Below are positions 21,897 through 34,069 of a DNA stretch of 64,000 bases, in pieces. The notes beneath the pieces were generated by a model, which did no database searches, was not told the origin of the DNA, and saw nothing but the letters and a program-made list of their open reading frames with translations. Numbering within the stretch: position 1 is the stretch's first letter; each line of letters begins with the position of its first letter. The DNA comes from Voacanga thouarsii (lineage: Eukaryota > Streptophyta > Magnoliopsida > Gentianales > Apocynaceae), in the NCBI GenBank assembly GCA_026120185.1, contig JANUWF010001497.1, positions 2,840,501-2,904,500 on the forward strand. The letters run 5' to 3'. A program made the position numbers and the translations under genes.

Positions 21897-24244
21897 TGTA
21901 ACACCCCACTACTTATGCCCCATTAGGGCTGGGGATGTCGCCCCGTTCATAGGACAAAGGGGTCTTTATAATTAGAACACACAAAGTAAACAAAAGAAAT
22001 AAATCAAAATTAAACTTATTACAACCCAGTAATACATGAACAAATTCAAAAATAAATGTCTGATACTGTCTTTCAATAGGAAAGATATAGGAAAAATTAA
22101 CAATGAGTCTTCAAGATATAAGCAATACTCTAGCTAATGACCTTCACAGTAGGATCGACCTGAAAACATGGTATAAAAGGTGGTGAGATATAAATCTCAG
22201 TAAGCTCGTGTGTGCTTTGAGTGTTTCAGGTAAAATGGTTCATGTATGCAAGTTGTAAATGTTTCATAAAAGAAAGTGCTGGCAAGCCTTAAATAAATTT
22301 AATAAATAAAGAGTGGTGTTTTGCTTTCCAAAACATACATGTGCATAATAAATACAACCACTCAAAAGAGGTAGCCATGGCACCACACTTTGTGCACCAT
22401 GATAATATAACAATTAGAATGCTACACGTTGAGCATACTGACACAAGGTAGGTATACGGCCTACCGAGTGAGATACTCTTCCATCTCTACACCCAAATTT
22501 ACCGGCTGTCCACTCTGGAAACACACAATCCACTTAACTGAAATTGCTAGCTCGGACCGGTATGACCTACAGGACTGGCATCCTATCCGGGAAGGACTCA
22601 CCCCTCAGAAGTGGCCATCTACTGAGAGACTTACCTTAACCCTTCAAAGACTAGTCCTAGTAGTCTACTTTTATTGAGTACTCAACGTTGTTTGTCCCAC
22701 TTGGGAGGAAAAAGATCATATATTGATTCACTTGAAAATAGCAATTATGGTTTCTAAAATTCTTGTCAAAGTTAGGTTTTTAGGAAAAATTTAGCGTTTG
22801 GTGTGAAATTGTTTGTTTAACTTTAAATGATTTGCTTGACTGAAACGAAAAGGAAAATTGTCCATAATTGCCTTTACAGTACCAACACTCGTATACATTG
22901 AGTTTGACTTGCCACAAGAACTTTGATCTTCAAATGGTTTCATGCAGGAATTTACCTGATCTTTTGCTCTTCTTAAATTCAAAGGTCTTCCAAGGTCAAC
23001 CTAACCCCGCCTGGGGTAAACACAAGTTATAAGATAATATCCAAACCATATTTGCCTTAAATAAATAATTTCTTGTTCAATTACTCACAACCACAACTAA
23101 CCATGACCATAATATCTTAGGCTTTAATACTAGTTGATAAAATATTTTATATAATAAACTAGCTTGATGAGTTAAAATAAATAGGACTATAAAATAAATA
23201 ATAATAAGTTATAGTTTCAAATAATAAATTATGAGTAATATTACTAATAAATAAATTTAGAGAATGAATAATAATAAGTCCTAAATAATATTGGTAATTA
23301 GTAATATTTAAATAGTATTATTATTATAAATAATAAATTATAACTAATTTTTAATTAATAATTAATAGATAATAAATAACCAATAAATTCATTATACTTA
23401 ATTTTAATTAATAAATAATAAATAAATTTTAATATAAATAATATTTATGGATATAGATAAAAGTTTTAGTAAAGCTAATTAATATGGTCCACAAAGCCAT
23501 ATGATATTAATTAATTCTAATATTCTATTTATTATTATTATTATTTTAATAAAAGATTTTATTTATTTAACTAATAAAATATTAATATTTTAATTAATAC
23601 TCTATTTCAAACCTTCCTAATGTTTTCGAATTTTATAGATTAAATTGAATAATAATCCTAATTAAATTAATAACAAACATACTAAAAAAAATTAGAATTA
23701 ACAAAGAAAATAGTTTTTACCATAATTTCCTATTGTTAGAAAAGATCTATGAACATATTCCTATATAATAAATAATATGCTAGTCCATCAAAGAACATAC
23801 ATTTGAATCAACATGTACTAACACATGGTTGATCTCCTACTAGGCATAATCATCATCTACGGCTTTATTGAAAAATAAGAACATAAAAGCCTAATCACCA
23901 ATGGTGTCATAATAACTATCATGTTTCAAACATCCATAAATCCCTTTAATCATGATGAGCATAAATTGATTCAAAAGAAAAATCTATAAGGCCTAATCAT
24001 ACATTCCAACTCTCATGTCCTACTCCATCCCCTTCACCCACATACATATACTCAACTCCTACTTTATTCAATCATCCTATTGACATCTAGGAGTCATGAT
24101 TCCAGAAATTAAAAAGGAAGATTTAAGGAAAAATACTTGATGAATGATCGCTTGATGAAGGTTTCCTTGGTTAGTGAAGATCCACATGGGCTTGAGAGCC
24201 TTTAGTGGTCCGGAAATAGCCATGGTTGATCATCACCATTTCGG

Positions 24245-24246
<2 letters not shown>

Positions 24247-24290
<44 letters not shown>
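24247..24290 (+). repeat. (AG)22 microsatellite
   Basis: A pure 44-bp run in LTR R2. The matching place in R3's LTRs has only short GAGAGAGA tracts (near 30280 and 56925). Confidence 0.95.
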
Positions 24291-24294
<4 letters not shown>

Positions 24295-25807
24295 ATGAGA
24301 TTAGAAAGGAATATTAGAAGTTGAGTAGAAGAGGAAGAACAAGGAGGTTGTTCTTATTTTACTTTTTGGTGTTCATGGAACCTTCAACAAAAAAGTTGGA
24401 TTTGATCCGTTTGGAAATTCCATTTTGCATGATTTGGTGTTATAAAGGCCAGAAATGAAGACTATAGGTTGGATATGGATGATCTAGAGTGTTTTGGATT
24501 GATTGGAGATGTTTAGGATGGCTTTAGGCTTGAAGATGAGAAGTGTGTGTTCTTGGTGTTCTTGATAGAGTTTGAGAGAAAATGGTTTTCGAGAGCTGCT
24601 AGAATAGTGATGGCCGAATGGCCTAGTGTAGAAGGGAGTTTTGGTTTTCAAGAATGAGAGAAAAGGTTTTCAAATTTTTTTGAAATTCAAATGGAGAAAA
24701 ATGTAGAGTTATTTGAGATAAAAGATTAATTAATGGAGTTTGTTCATGGAAGGTCTCTTTCTCTTTAATGGTGTACGGCTGAACTAAGCAGCTTTATTCA
24801 AAGATTGAAGGGTTGTTCAGCACAAAAGGCTGGCTAAAAATGGTTTATAAATTTTGGATAGAGTAATCTTATGAGCTTTTTGAGGTATCATCATGGAGTC
24901 TAAACATTCAAGTTGGTGTGGAGGCCAAGATGTTCAGTCCATGGCTGAACAGGGTCCGAATTGCAATGGTTTTGAGTGAAGAATTTCGGCCTTTGCTTTG
25001 AGGAGACAAGTTGGAAAATTTCTGGAATTTAATGCTTCAAGAATACTTGGAATTGAGATGTTTTTTTATGCAAAATTTTCTACTTCTTTTGGCACGATTT
25101 TGCAGTTAGTTCTTAAGGGTGTTTGAAGGTCTTTTAATGGTGGTTTCCCAGCCTTCCTCTTGAAGAAAAATAGAGGAAGTTCTAGCTATTCTTATGTTCT
25201 AATGGTGGCCTCAACTTCCAGGTTTAATGTAGCTAAATTGCTGAAACAAAATTTTGGTTTTGGGATGGTTGTGCAGTCTGAAAATTTACTGAATTTTCAG
25301 CCTTCAACCTTACATAAATTGTCGGTTTTCCTTGCAGAAATTGGGTAGGAAAGTTGGCTGAAACTTTCAAAAATAGTCTTGGAAGAAATCTGGAAAAATT
25401 TTCAGATTTTTCTTTACCAAAACATGAACAAGATAAAGATGGAGTTTGAAGGAATAGTTATGGTGTTTTCTTTTCCTTAGAATCCCTACCTAATTCTCCT
25501 TCCTATTTTTGGCCATCCCTATCCCACAAGAGCTGATTTTTGAATTCTAATGCTAGGGATTTATCACATAATTTTTATGATTAAAAAAATGGATTAATGA
25601 ATTCAGGATAGTTTAAATTTCAAAGATGTTAGGACAAGGCTAGCAAAATTAAAGGAGACAAGAATTCTTCTAGAATTCTTTTTAGGACAAGACCACATGG
25701 TCAAGATATTACCATCATGTCTTCCTTAAGACAACATTCCTATCTTTAAGGAATGTAAGAAAATTGAAAATTCAAACATGGTTAAGATAATCATGAATAA
25801 AACCTAA

Positions 25808-25878
25808 GCGATGGGATTTGAACCCAAAACCTTAGAGATTAAATCACAAAGCTCTAACCACTTAACTACACTAACTCT
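25808..25878 (-). other. tRNA-like segment inside LTR R2
   Basis: On the minus strand: TAGTTAAGTGG (perfect A-box match) and GGTTCAAATCCC (perfect B-box match, plus-strand 25813-25825), followed within about 15 nt by TTTT. It matches R1's segment in position and order. The anticodon-stem equivalent is diverged. Confidence 0.7.
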
Positions 25879-26119
25879 TGGTCTTATTTTCTCAATCAAA
25901 TATTTTTCTTATCTAAACCTCAAGCCATCTTCCTATTTTGACCTCAAGAAAAATTACTTTTTTACCATCTCTACCCAACAAGCATATATAAGACATTTAA
26001 CCTATAAACCACAATTCTAAGGCACATAAAATCATTCAAAAAGTATATTTTTATGCATGATGACATGATATGCATCACATCCCCCTTACTCTAGGGTTGG
26101 CTTTAGGTGGGGTTTCACA

Positions 26120-27420
26120 TCTATGGTTGAGTCAGTAATGCAAGATTACTTGATACTCCTACATGAAATGGCTTTTGCAAATAAGGTAAAGACATATCCA
26201 CTAGTGGATTTTTCTCATCCTTATCCACCTAGAAGTCTGAGTCTGTGTATTCTATAAGAACCAAGTCATCAATCTTGTAAACTAGCATATAATCTCTCGT
26301 ATCTTTAAGATACTTGAGAATATGATTTACAGCCTGCCAATGAATCTCCCTGGGATTTGACTGATATCTGCTAACTAAGCTTACGGTAAAGCAAATATCT
26401 GGCCTAACACCTAGCATGGCATACATGAGACTTTCCACAGCTAAAGTATAGGGAATCCTACTCATTCTATATTTTTCTTCTTGAGACTTCGACAGTCCTT
26501 TGAGGAAAAAGATAACCGATGTCTGTAAGGGATCACTGCCCCCTTGCATGAGTCCATGCTGAACTTGGCCAGTATTTTGTCAATGTATATAGCTTGGGAT
26601 AAACATAACATTCTCTACTTCCTATTTCTAAGAAGCTTTATTTTGAGAATATAACTGGCTTCACCCAAGACCTTCATACTAAATTGTTTAGATAACCAAA
26701 CCTTAGTAGTTGGTAGTGTTCTTACATTATTTCCAATGAGTAGAATGTCATCTACATACAGTCCAAAAAAAATCACTTTTATGCCTTTCAATTTCCTATA
26801 CACACATGGTTCATCGTCATTTTGAATGAAACCATAAGACTTTATAGCCTTATCAAAATGAATGTTTCATGCTTTGGATGCTTGCTTAAGTCCATAAATG
26901 GATTTCTTAAGCTTACAAACCATATGCTCTTGGCCTTCAGCAATAAAGCCTTCTAGTTAGGATATATAGATGTCTTCACAAAGATAGCCATTTAAAAATG
27001 TCATCTTGGCATCCATTTGTTATATCTTGTAGTCATAATAACATGCAATGGCAAGGAGGATGCGGATGGACTTAAACATGGCTACCGGAGAAAAGGTTTC
27101 TTCATAATCGATTCCTTCTTTCTGAGTATACCATTTTGCCACAAGCCTAGCTTTAAAGGTTTTCACCTTTCCATCCGCTCCCCTCTTCCTCTTGTACACC
27201 CACTTATACCAATGGATTTTATCCCTTCAGTGAAGGTACAATATCCCAAACATAATTAAAGTACATATACTCAATTTCAACTTTCATTACTTCATGTCAT
27301 AGGTTTGCATCGGCATCAATAATAGCCTCCTCGTATCTAGTGAGATCTTGTTCCTAATGGTTGGAGACTAGGTCAAAAGCCTCTCAAGTCCATCTTGCCA
27401 GAACCCTAGATAGCCTCCCA
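26120..27420 (-). pseudogene. RT and RNase H N-terminal part of copia D
   Basis: On the minus strand RT runs from about 27250 ([25 protein letters not shown]) to 26230. The catalytic box YVDD is intact at 26747-26758. The connection segment (SLVSRYQSNPREIHW, HILKYLKDTRDYMLVY) ends in YTDSDF. Stops and frame changes occur near 26940, 26810 and 26560. RNase H continues to the R2 insertion. Of the four copia copies with RT here, D and B keep the canonical RT box. Confidence 0.9.
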
Positions 27421-27779
27421 CTACGCCAAAGCTCCGTTTGTACAGGTTCCTGAGGTTGTACCTTTTCTTATTCTATAATTAGGTTAGAAGAAATTGATTC
27501 AAAAGATAACATCTCTTTGAGTTCTAACCTTGTCGAACCTTTAATGGATGTACTTTGATCATCCTCCAAGTAACAAGCATTAATACACACAAGTACTTTT
27601 ACTCCTTGGCATTATAAAAGCAACCACCCTTTGTACCTTTTGGATACCAAACAAAATAGCATAATTTTGATCTTAATTCTAATTTATCTTCCTTGATCAG
27701 TACATAAGTTGGACAATCCCATATCTTCAAAAGATTTAGGCTTAGCTTATGCCTGGTCCATATCTCATAGGGTGTCCTA
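27421..27779 (-). pseudogene. integrase C-terminal part of copia D (upstream half lies at 58832)
   Basis: Encodes RTPYEIWTRHKLSLNLLKIW, CPTYVLIKEDKLELRSKLCY and FVWYPKGTKGG, the conserved copia integrase tail. The frame runs straight into LTR R3 at 27780, so the ORF's first residues are LTR-derived. The preceding integrase residues are at 58832-58990. Confidence 0.85.
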
Positions 27780-28281
27780 TGTAACACCCCTCTATGTACA
27801 TACCCCAAAAGGGGCTGGGATGTCACCCCGTCCTTAGGACAATGGGTCTTTATAACTAAGTAATAGAAAAAATAGAAGGAAATAACATAATATTAAACTT
27901 ATTACAACCCTAAAATACTACTTATACAAGTCTTGAAACAAATAGAAGATAACTAAAATCTCCAACAAACAAATACATCAAAATAAATCTTCCAAGCTCA
28001 TGGCAACATAAGTAATTCAACCTTCCAAGTAGAATCGATCTGAAGACATGATATAAAAGTGATGAGAAATATTTCCCAGTATGTCCTTTGTGCTCATGAT
28101 AATTTAAGTAAACATTTCATGTTTGCAAGTTTTGAATAAGTCAAAATAAAAAAGTCTGCAAGTTTAGAAAATAATCTTTGAAAACTAAGTGGTGTTTTAT
28201 CAGCATTTGTAAAGTAAAAGTGCTCCACATATAAAGAAATAACCACTCAAACAAAGTTGACTATGAAACCCTGCATCATGA

Positions 28282-28400
28282 ATAGATATGGTACCACACT
28301 TTGTGTACCATGATAAGAGAACGGTCAGGATGCCACGCTTTGTGCATCATGACAAGAGAATGATCAGAATGTCACACTTTATGTATGCTTATATAAGGTG
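28282..28400 (+). repeat. minisatellite with palindromic units
   Basis: About three units of 39-42 bp built on CCACACTTTGTG...ATCATGA; the first holds TGGTACCACACTTTGTGTACCA. The 5' LTR has about two units at 55035-55110, R2 about two at 22380-22440, and R1 a related stretch near 7345-7400. Confidence 0.7.
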
Positions 28401-29643
28401 GGTGTATGGTCCACCAGGTGAGATACTCCTCTATCTCTATACCCAAACTTACTGGTTGTCCACTTCAAAAATAAACAGTCCACCTGAATTGTGATTGCTA
28501 GCTCGGACTGGCCTGACCAACAAGAACTATCGTCTTGTCTAGGCAGAGCTCGCCCCTCAGAGGTGGCCTCCTATTGAGAGACTTACCCAACCCTTTAAAG
28601 ACTAGTCCTAATAGTCTACCCTTACTAAGTACTTAACGTTATACTTATTCCACTTGGAAAATGTATAATCAATGAAGATATTTTTTTGAAGTAGCAATTA
28701 TGGTTTTCAAACAACCTTAGATAAAAATTTGTTTAAGGAAAATATATTGTTTTCCTAGGCATATTGTTTGCTTGACTAAAATTATTTTAATTTAGTAGAA
28801 GAAATAAATTGTCCATAATTGCATCACAAAGTACATCTTCCACCACAATCCGTGCATTTGACTCACAGAACTGCATTTGTTCACAAACATCTTTATGCAA
28901 GGACTTAATTGTTCTCTTGCTTTCCCTTGACACAATAGTCTTCCAAGTCGGCTCAAGGCAATCTAGCCCCATCTGGGGTAAACATAGGGTGTAAGTCCCT
29001 AATGATTCATAACCAAGCAACAATTGTTCAAATAAATAACTCTCAACCTAACATGCTTAAACTCAATTAGTTACAAAAACATCCAGTTATGACATTAATG
29101 TCTTAGGAGTTCTAAAATTAATTGACATGTTATTTGGGGTTTGTTATTAATTTATAGAAAAAGAATAATTTGGTATAGCAATATAAATATATGTCATAAA
29201 TAATAAATAATAAATTAATTATTATTATTTATTAACAAAAAATATTAATAATAAATAATAAATATTTATTATTATATATAATACATAAGTATAGATAAAA
29301 GTTTTAGTAATAATAATCAATAATAATATGAATATAAAAGCTATTAATTTTAATTAATTCTAATATATTATTATTTACATTTAATAATGCTTAATAAAAA
29401 TATTACTATTTATTTATCTAATAAAATAGTAATATTATAAGTAATTATTAATTTTGAAAATATTAACGTTGACTGAAATTAATAAATTAAATTAAATAAC
29501 GATAATAATAATATTAATGATAATAATGATAATAGTAATAAAAATAATAATTCTAACAATAACAATAGTAAAAAGTAGCTCTAATAATAATTTTTTTAAT
29601 GACCATAGTGAATTTACTAGTACTAAAAATTTGGAAAGGTAAT

Positions 29644-29753
29644 GTGTGTGTGTGTGTACATACATACATACATACATACATACATACATACATACATACA
29701 TACATACATACATACATACATACATACATACATACATACATACATACATACAT
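29644..29753 (+). repeat. (GT)n and (TACA)24 compound microsatellite
   Basis: GT run 29644-29657 followed by TACA units to 29753. The other LTR has only a GT run here (56348-56374), so the tetranucleotide grew after insertion. The MYVC-repeat ORFs across it are artefacts. Confidence 0.95.
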
Positions 29754-31261
29754 TCAATAAATAAAATGTTGATTTGAACAAAAATAGACTTGTAATAATA
29801 TTTATCGCAACAAGGGTGATATTGTACTAATAATAATATTAGTAAGGTATTTGGTGTCAAAAACAACCTCATGGGAGCATAATGAAAACAATGGTGGTAA
29901 AATTTCTATCATTCATCACAACATCCACACTAGTGATACAAGCCTTAAATCACAAGGTACTATTAAGTATATAATAATCCTAAATCTCAAATCATGAACT
30001 ATCAATTAATTCATAAGCTTTAACCTATTCCGTTCTCCATATCTTAAAATTATCGTTTTCATACCCACATGCATATTTCCATTAAATAATATTAAATCAA
30101 CATATTAATCTCATCATCTAATAGTCTTGAGTTTGAAAATAAAAAGGTCTAAGTAAGAATACTTCTTTGATGCTCATTAGAGTCGAATGAGATGTCTTGT
30201 CAAATGAAGACCCTTTAGTGCTTTGAAGAGTCCTCTATTCATGGAGGTTGTTCAAGGGTGGCCACCAATGGATAAGCCAAGAGAGAGAGATTGAGTTGGT
30301 GAAGAAAAGAAGATGAGGAAGAGAAGAAGAAGATGATGATTGAACATATTTTACCTTTTTGGTGTTCTTCTCGTCTTGAACAAAAAGGCTCGTTTGATCC
30401 GAAAGAAAGATCAACTTTGGTTGTTTTAGTATTATGAAGTATACTAAGGGTGTTCTTGATTTTGCTAAGCAAGCTAGAAAAATTCTGGGATTTAGCTACA
30501 AGAATTCTTAGGATATGGAAGGATTTGTGAGTAGAATTTTGAACCATTTTGAAATGGATTTGCAGCTGAAACTTAGGAGTGTTTGAAGGTCCATTAATGG
30601 TGGTTTCTAGCTAGCATCTTGGAGAAGTAGAAGGGAAATTTCAAGTGTTCTTATGTATGGGTTGGTTGCTCAACCTCCATGGTTAAACACTTGGTAGCTT
30701 GCTAGAAAATTTTTGGTTTGGTGAGGTTACATGAACTATGAAATTCCAAGACATTTTCAACCACTTGCTCACACGAAATTGGTTGATTGCTAGCAAGAAT
30801 ATAATGGCATTTGGGCTACATTTTTTGGACATTCTAGCCAAGAGGAAATGCTGGAAAAAATTCTAGATTTTTACCAAAACAAGAACAAGCAAAGCAGGGT
30901 TCTTCAAAGGTGAAGCTATGGTGATTTACTCGAAAACCGACTAGATATTTCTTCCCCTATATTTTGGCCATCCCCTATCACAAGAGCTGGAAATTTTTGA
31001 AAATTCAAAACTAAGATTTATCGAAGACATTTTATAAAAAAATTAGCAAAATTAAAGAAATAGGAGTATTTTGAATTTAAATAGGTTAGGACAGAGGTTG
31101 CAAAAATGATGGAGATTAAAACTCCTTTAGATTTTCTTTTAGGACAAGATCACATAGTTAGAATATTACCATTGTGTCTTCCCTAAGATAACATATCAAG
31201 CTTCATGGAATGTAAGAAATAGAATTCAAACGTTTGTTAGGATAGTTAAAAATAGTACTTA

Positions 31262-31332
31262 GTTGAAGGGATTTGAACTTAAGACCTTAGGAGTCAAACA
31301 CAAAGCTCTAATTATTTAGCCACATTAATGCT
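31262..31332 (-). other. tRNA-like segment inside the R3 3' LTR
   Basis: Minus strand: TGGCTAAATAA (A box with one change) and GTTCAAATCCC (perfect B-box core, plus-strand 31268-31278), then TTTTT shortly after. It matches R1, R2 and the R3 5' LTR. Confidence 0.65.
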
Positions 31333-31571
31333 TGATCTTATTTTCTCAACTTAATTCTCTTCCCTCCTACTTCCTAATTCTTTCCTTCTCTCTCCTCTGA
31401 GCAAAATTCCCTAATTACCTTCAATACTCAACAAGCACAAATATACTATATAAACTACATATAACATATTTAAAACACACAAACTCGTCCAGTTAATATA
31501 TTTTTATGCAATATGTCATGAAATGCATCACATCTCTCTAATTCTAGGGTAGGTTTATGCGGGGTTTTACA

Positions 31572-31595
31572 TCCTTCTCTCCTTAGAAGAATTTC
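31572..31595 (-). promoter_or_regulatory. polypurine tract of chromovirus R3
   Basis: TCTAAGGAGAGAAGGA on the minus strand, directly before TGTAAAACCCC, preceded by AGGATGAAATTC. This GACGAAATTC-tract-LTR arrangement is typical of Tekay/Del chromoviruses. Confidence 0.8.
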
Positions 31596-31699
31596 ATCCT
31601 GAAATTCAGCTCGTACCTTTATTTTGAGTCAGGATATTTTTGCTTCATCCATTCTCCTGCTTCCTACATGGCATCTTATGCATTGGCATGTTGAACTTC

Positions 31700-32720
31700 A
31701 ACTTAAAACCCATAGATATTCAAAACTTTATCCAAAACCGTAATGTAGACATTGGGTCTCAGTCAGAGACGATACTTGAGGGTACTCTACGCAACTTACT
31801 ATTTCCCATACATATATCCGAGCTAACTCTTCTGTAAAGTCCCTTACACTTATAGGGATAAAGTACATTATCTTTGTCAGTCAATTAACCACTACCCAAA
31901 TGGCATCCTTTTGGGTTTTTGATATAGGCAGGCCAGTGATAAAACCCATCGTTACGTCCTCCCATTTCCATTTTGGTATTGGCAATGGTTGCAATAATCC
32001 CGCTAACTTCTTGTGTATCGCAATGCTTCCATAACACTTTCACCTTTGGTATCTACTTATTCCGAAGGGTCTTGATGCTTCGATTTTGAATATTATTCGG
32101 CTTCTCTATATAGCTCAAATCAGGTTGCAATAGCAAAGACTCGTCATTAAAACATGTTTCGGATCAGGATCGTACATATTTAGCTGGGATGTATGAAACA
32201 CATCTCGTAATCTCAACAAAATGCCTGGTAAGTCCAATCTATAGGTGATAGTTCCAACATTCTCCTATTATTCGCATAGTTCTTCTGCCGACTCTGAGTC
32301 ACCTTTAGTCTTTCTCTTGTTACTTTTACCTTGTCAGTCATTTCTTGAACACAGACTTTACTGGATTTGACAATCTGCCTATCTTTTATTTATCCCTACT
32401 ATAATGGTACTTGACATGTCTGATTTTGCAACGCTTCATATAGGGCCAAACTAATATATGATCGGGAATTGCTATTCTAAGCCTACTTGCATGAAGCACA
32501 TATTCAGTCTATTTATCAACAGGGTCCAGTATTCATGCCCTCATTCTGTCTTCTAGAATCTAAATAGGTCTCCCTGACTGGCTATCAATTTTGAGGATAT
32601 AGTGCAGCACAAAACTTCCAAGTTGATTCTATTATTTCTAGGAACTTAGTCTAAAATCTTGTAGTGAACCTAGAATCCCACTTTTGCTCACTTATTGAAC
32701 ATATGAGAGTATTTTTTTTT
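31700..32720 (-). pseudogene. permuted chromovirus integrase remnant of R3
   Basis: Read 5' to 3' on the minus strand, the second half of the integrase comes first: a DSQSGRPI stretch and ILEDRMRA at 32660-32540, VTRERLKVTQSRQKNYANNR near 32300, DLPGILLRLRDVFHTSQLN near 32210, then IKTLRNK and [10 protein letters not shown], the chromodomain-like end, near 32050. The first half follows: [20 protein letters not shown] from about 32010, [23 protein letters not shown] and RFWIKF to about 31700. The break falls just before the residues where the first segment starts. Stops and frameshifts throughout. Bases 31596-31700 are short tail sequence. Confidence 0.8.
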
Positions 32721-33140
32721 TCTTTTTCAAAGAAGTGAAATACTCAAAAGTCCTATTCAAAATAAATCATACTTTAACATAAAGAAATTAGATATCACAG
32801 TTGATACCCCTATAGGAATTATATACTCATAGACAAGAAAGTAAATAAAGCTATGAACTCAATAAACAAATGCCCTAATCAACAAATTGCACTACTAACT
32901 CTTCTTGCTACTCTACTCATCACTCGAGTAGTCAAAAATAAATTCTTTGAACCATCATTTTCTTCTCTTCCTGCGGTTTATTCCCAATCCGAACCTAAGT
33001 GTGCAACCATTAGTTCCACTCTTCCTAGGACTTTCTTCTATCTTCCTTTTTCCCTTATCCTTCGCCCCTAAGACTGTCTCCCGAAGTGCCCTCATACTCA
33101 GGGTGAGTCTTTCATTCTGATTGGGTTCTTCATCACCGAA

Positions 33141-33569
33141 CTACTTAAAGTCAAAGCCAAAAGAGGTAATGTCAAACCCTCCTATTAATGGAGTTTGAGG
33201 AGGCACAATTGTCTCCTCCTCCTCCTCATCCTCATCAAACTTTTCCATCCCCTCTTCTATTTTACTATCAGAATCATCCATCTTTTCTCCTCCCTTATTA
33301 TCAGCATCACTCAGTTCTTCATCTCCCTTACCATCAGCATCACCCATCTCCTCTTCTCCCTCACCACTTAAGTTAAGATCAGAACCTTCCTCCTCAGCCT
33401 CGCTATTTGAGACTAAATCAACCATAGGTATGGGAGGGTCTACTACCGGCACATCCTCAACTCCTCCTTCTTGCTCGGGTAACTCTAGTTCAGTAACCTC
33501 AACTTCCATCTTCTTTTTCTTACCATCATTTGGCACAATATGGTTGGAAAACCTCAATCTCCATCTCAC
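33141..33569 (-). CDS. acidic low-complexity ORF of R3, unidentified (gag position)
   Basis: 142 codons from ATG at 33569 to TAG at 33141. A basic N-terminus (KKKK near residue 20) is followed by a strongly Asp/Glu-rich middle (SEAEEEGSDLNLSGEGEEE, a DADGKGDEELSDADNKGG type repeat, EDEEEEE) and a hydrophobic end GGFDITSFGFDFK. Past the stop the same frame continues for about 65 codons into a basic stretch (AKDKGKRKIEESPRKSG), so the original protein was longer. It sits 230 bp after the primer site, where gag would begin, but has no capsid or zinc-knuckle motif I can see. No other window copy has an internal region to compare. Bases 32721-33140 otherwise hold nothing recognisable. Confidence 0.4.
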   Translation of the reverse strand: MRWRLRFSNHIVPNDGKKKKMEVEVTELELPEQEGGVEDVPVVDPPIPMVDLVSNSEAEEEGSDLNLSGEGEEEMGDADGKGDEELSDADNKGGEKMDDSDSKIEEGMEKFDEDEEEEETIVPPQTPLIGGFDITSFGFDFK

Positions 33570-33797
33570 TGTTATTGCTCTCTAACTTAAACCAATTTGA
33601 CCCAGGTTCTGATTCCATGCCCAAACAGGATAGGTCTACAGGAACTGGAGCAGGTGTTCTACCACACAAAAAAAGCCAATCTCGTGTAATAGACGTGAAT
33701 CTTCTAATTGTCCTACAGACAGAACACACAGATTAGTATTAGAGATTATAAAACTTAATGTAATAAATTCAAATATTATCAATAGCTGCCTGAACAT

Positions 33798-33811
33798 AGT
33801 CTCTGATAACA
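33798..33811 (-). promoter_or_regulatory. primer binding site of R3 (iMet-like)
   Basis: TGTTATCAGAGACT on the minus strand, 2 bp after the 5' LTR end (…GTTACA). It is close to TGGTATCAGAGC, complementary to initiator tRNA-Met. Confidence 0.7.
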
Positions 33812-33813
33812 CT

Positions 33814-34069
33814 TGTAACAACTCTCTACCTCCATACCCCAAAAAGGGCGGGATATCGCCCCGTTCTTAAGACAAGGGGTCTTTATAACTAGGTAATAGA
33901 AAATATAGAAGGAAATAAAATAATATTAAACTTATTACAATACCAAAATAATACTTATACAAGTCTTGAAACAAATAGAAGATAACTAAAATATCCAACA
34001 AATAAATACATCAAAATAAATCTTCCAAGCTCATGGCAACATAAGTAATTCAACCTTCCAAGCAAGAAC
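33814..34069 (-). repeat. 5' LTR of R3, promoter-proximal part
   Basis: 256 bp from TGTAACAACT, including the GC block and TATAAAGACCCC (minus strand). It is interrupted by the copia array; the LTR resumes at 54782. The uninterrupted order is seen in the 3' LTR at 27780-28060. Confidence 0.9.

Larger units (their letters stand above)
21897..26119 (-). mobile_element. chromovirus solo LTR R2
   Basis: A 4223-bp solo LTR with ends TGTAACACCCC (left) and GGGGTTTCACA (right), flanked by the perfect 5-bp repeat TCTAT (21892-21896 and 26120-26124). It interrupts the RNase H of copia D, whose coding match resumes right after the repeat. It is colinear with R1 and with R3's LTRs. Contained ORFs are shadows of non-coding sequence. 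Confidence 0.93.
27780..31571 (-). repeat. 3' LTR of chromovirus R3
   Basis: On the minus strand it begins TGTAAAACCCC at 31571 and ends GGGGTGTTACA at 27780. Against the 5' LTR it lacks about 600 bp (5' LTR 57098-57715, deletion point near 30449) and has an expanded TACA microsatellite and one more minisatellite unit. By eye the first few hundred bases are roughly 90 percent identical to the other LTR, so the insertion is not recent. Confidence 0.9.

Noticed and set aside
21897..26119. A complete non-autonomous element rather than a solo LTR
   Set aside because: No primer site, tract or internal LTR pair; it aligns end to end with a single R3 LTR.
29492..29872. 126-codon minus-strand ORF with MYVC repeats
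   Set aside because: It is only the translation of the (TACA)24 microsatellite in the R3 3' LTR; the other LTR lacks the repeat and the ORF.
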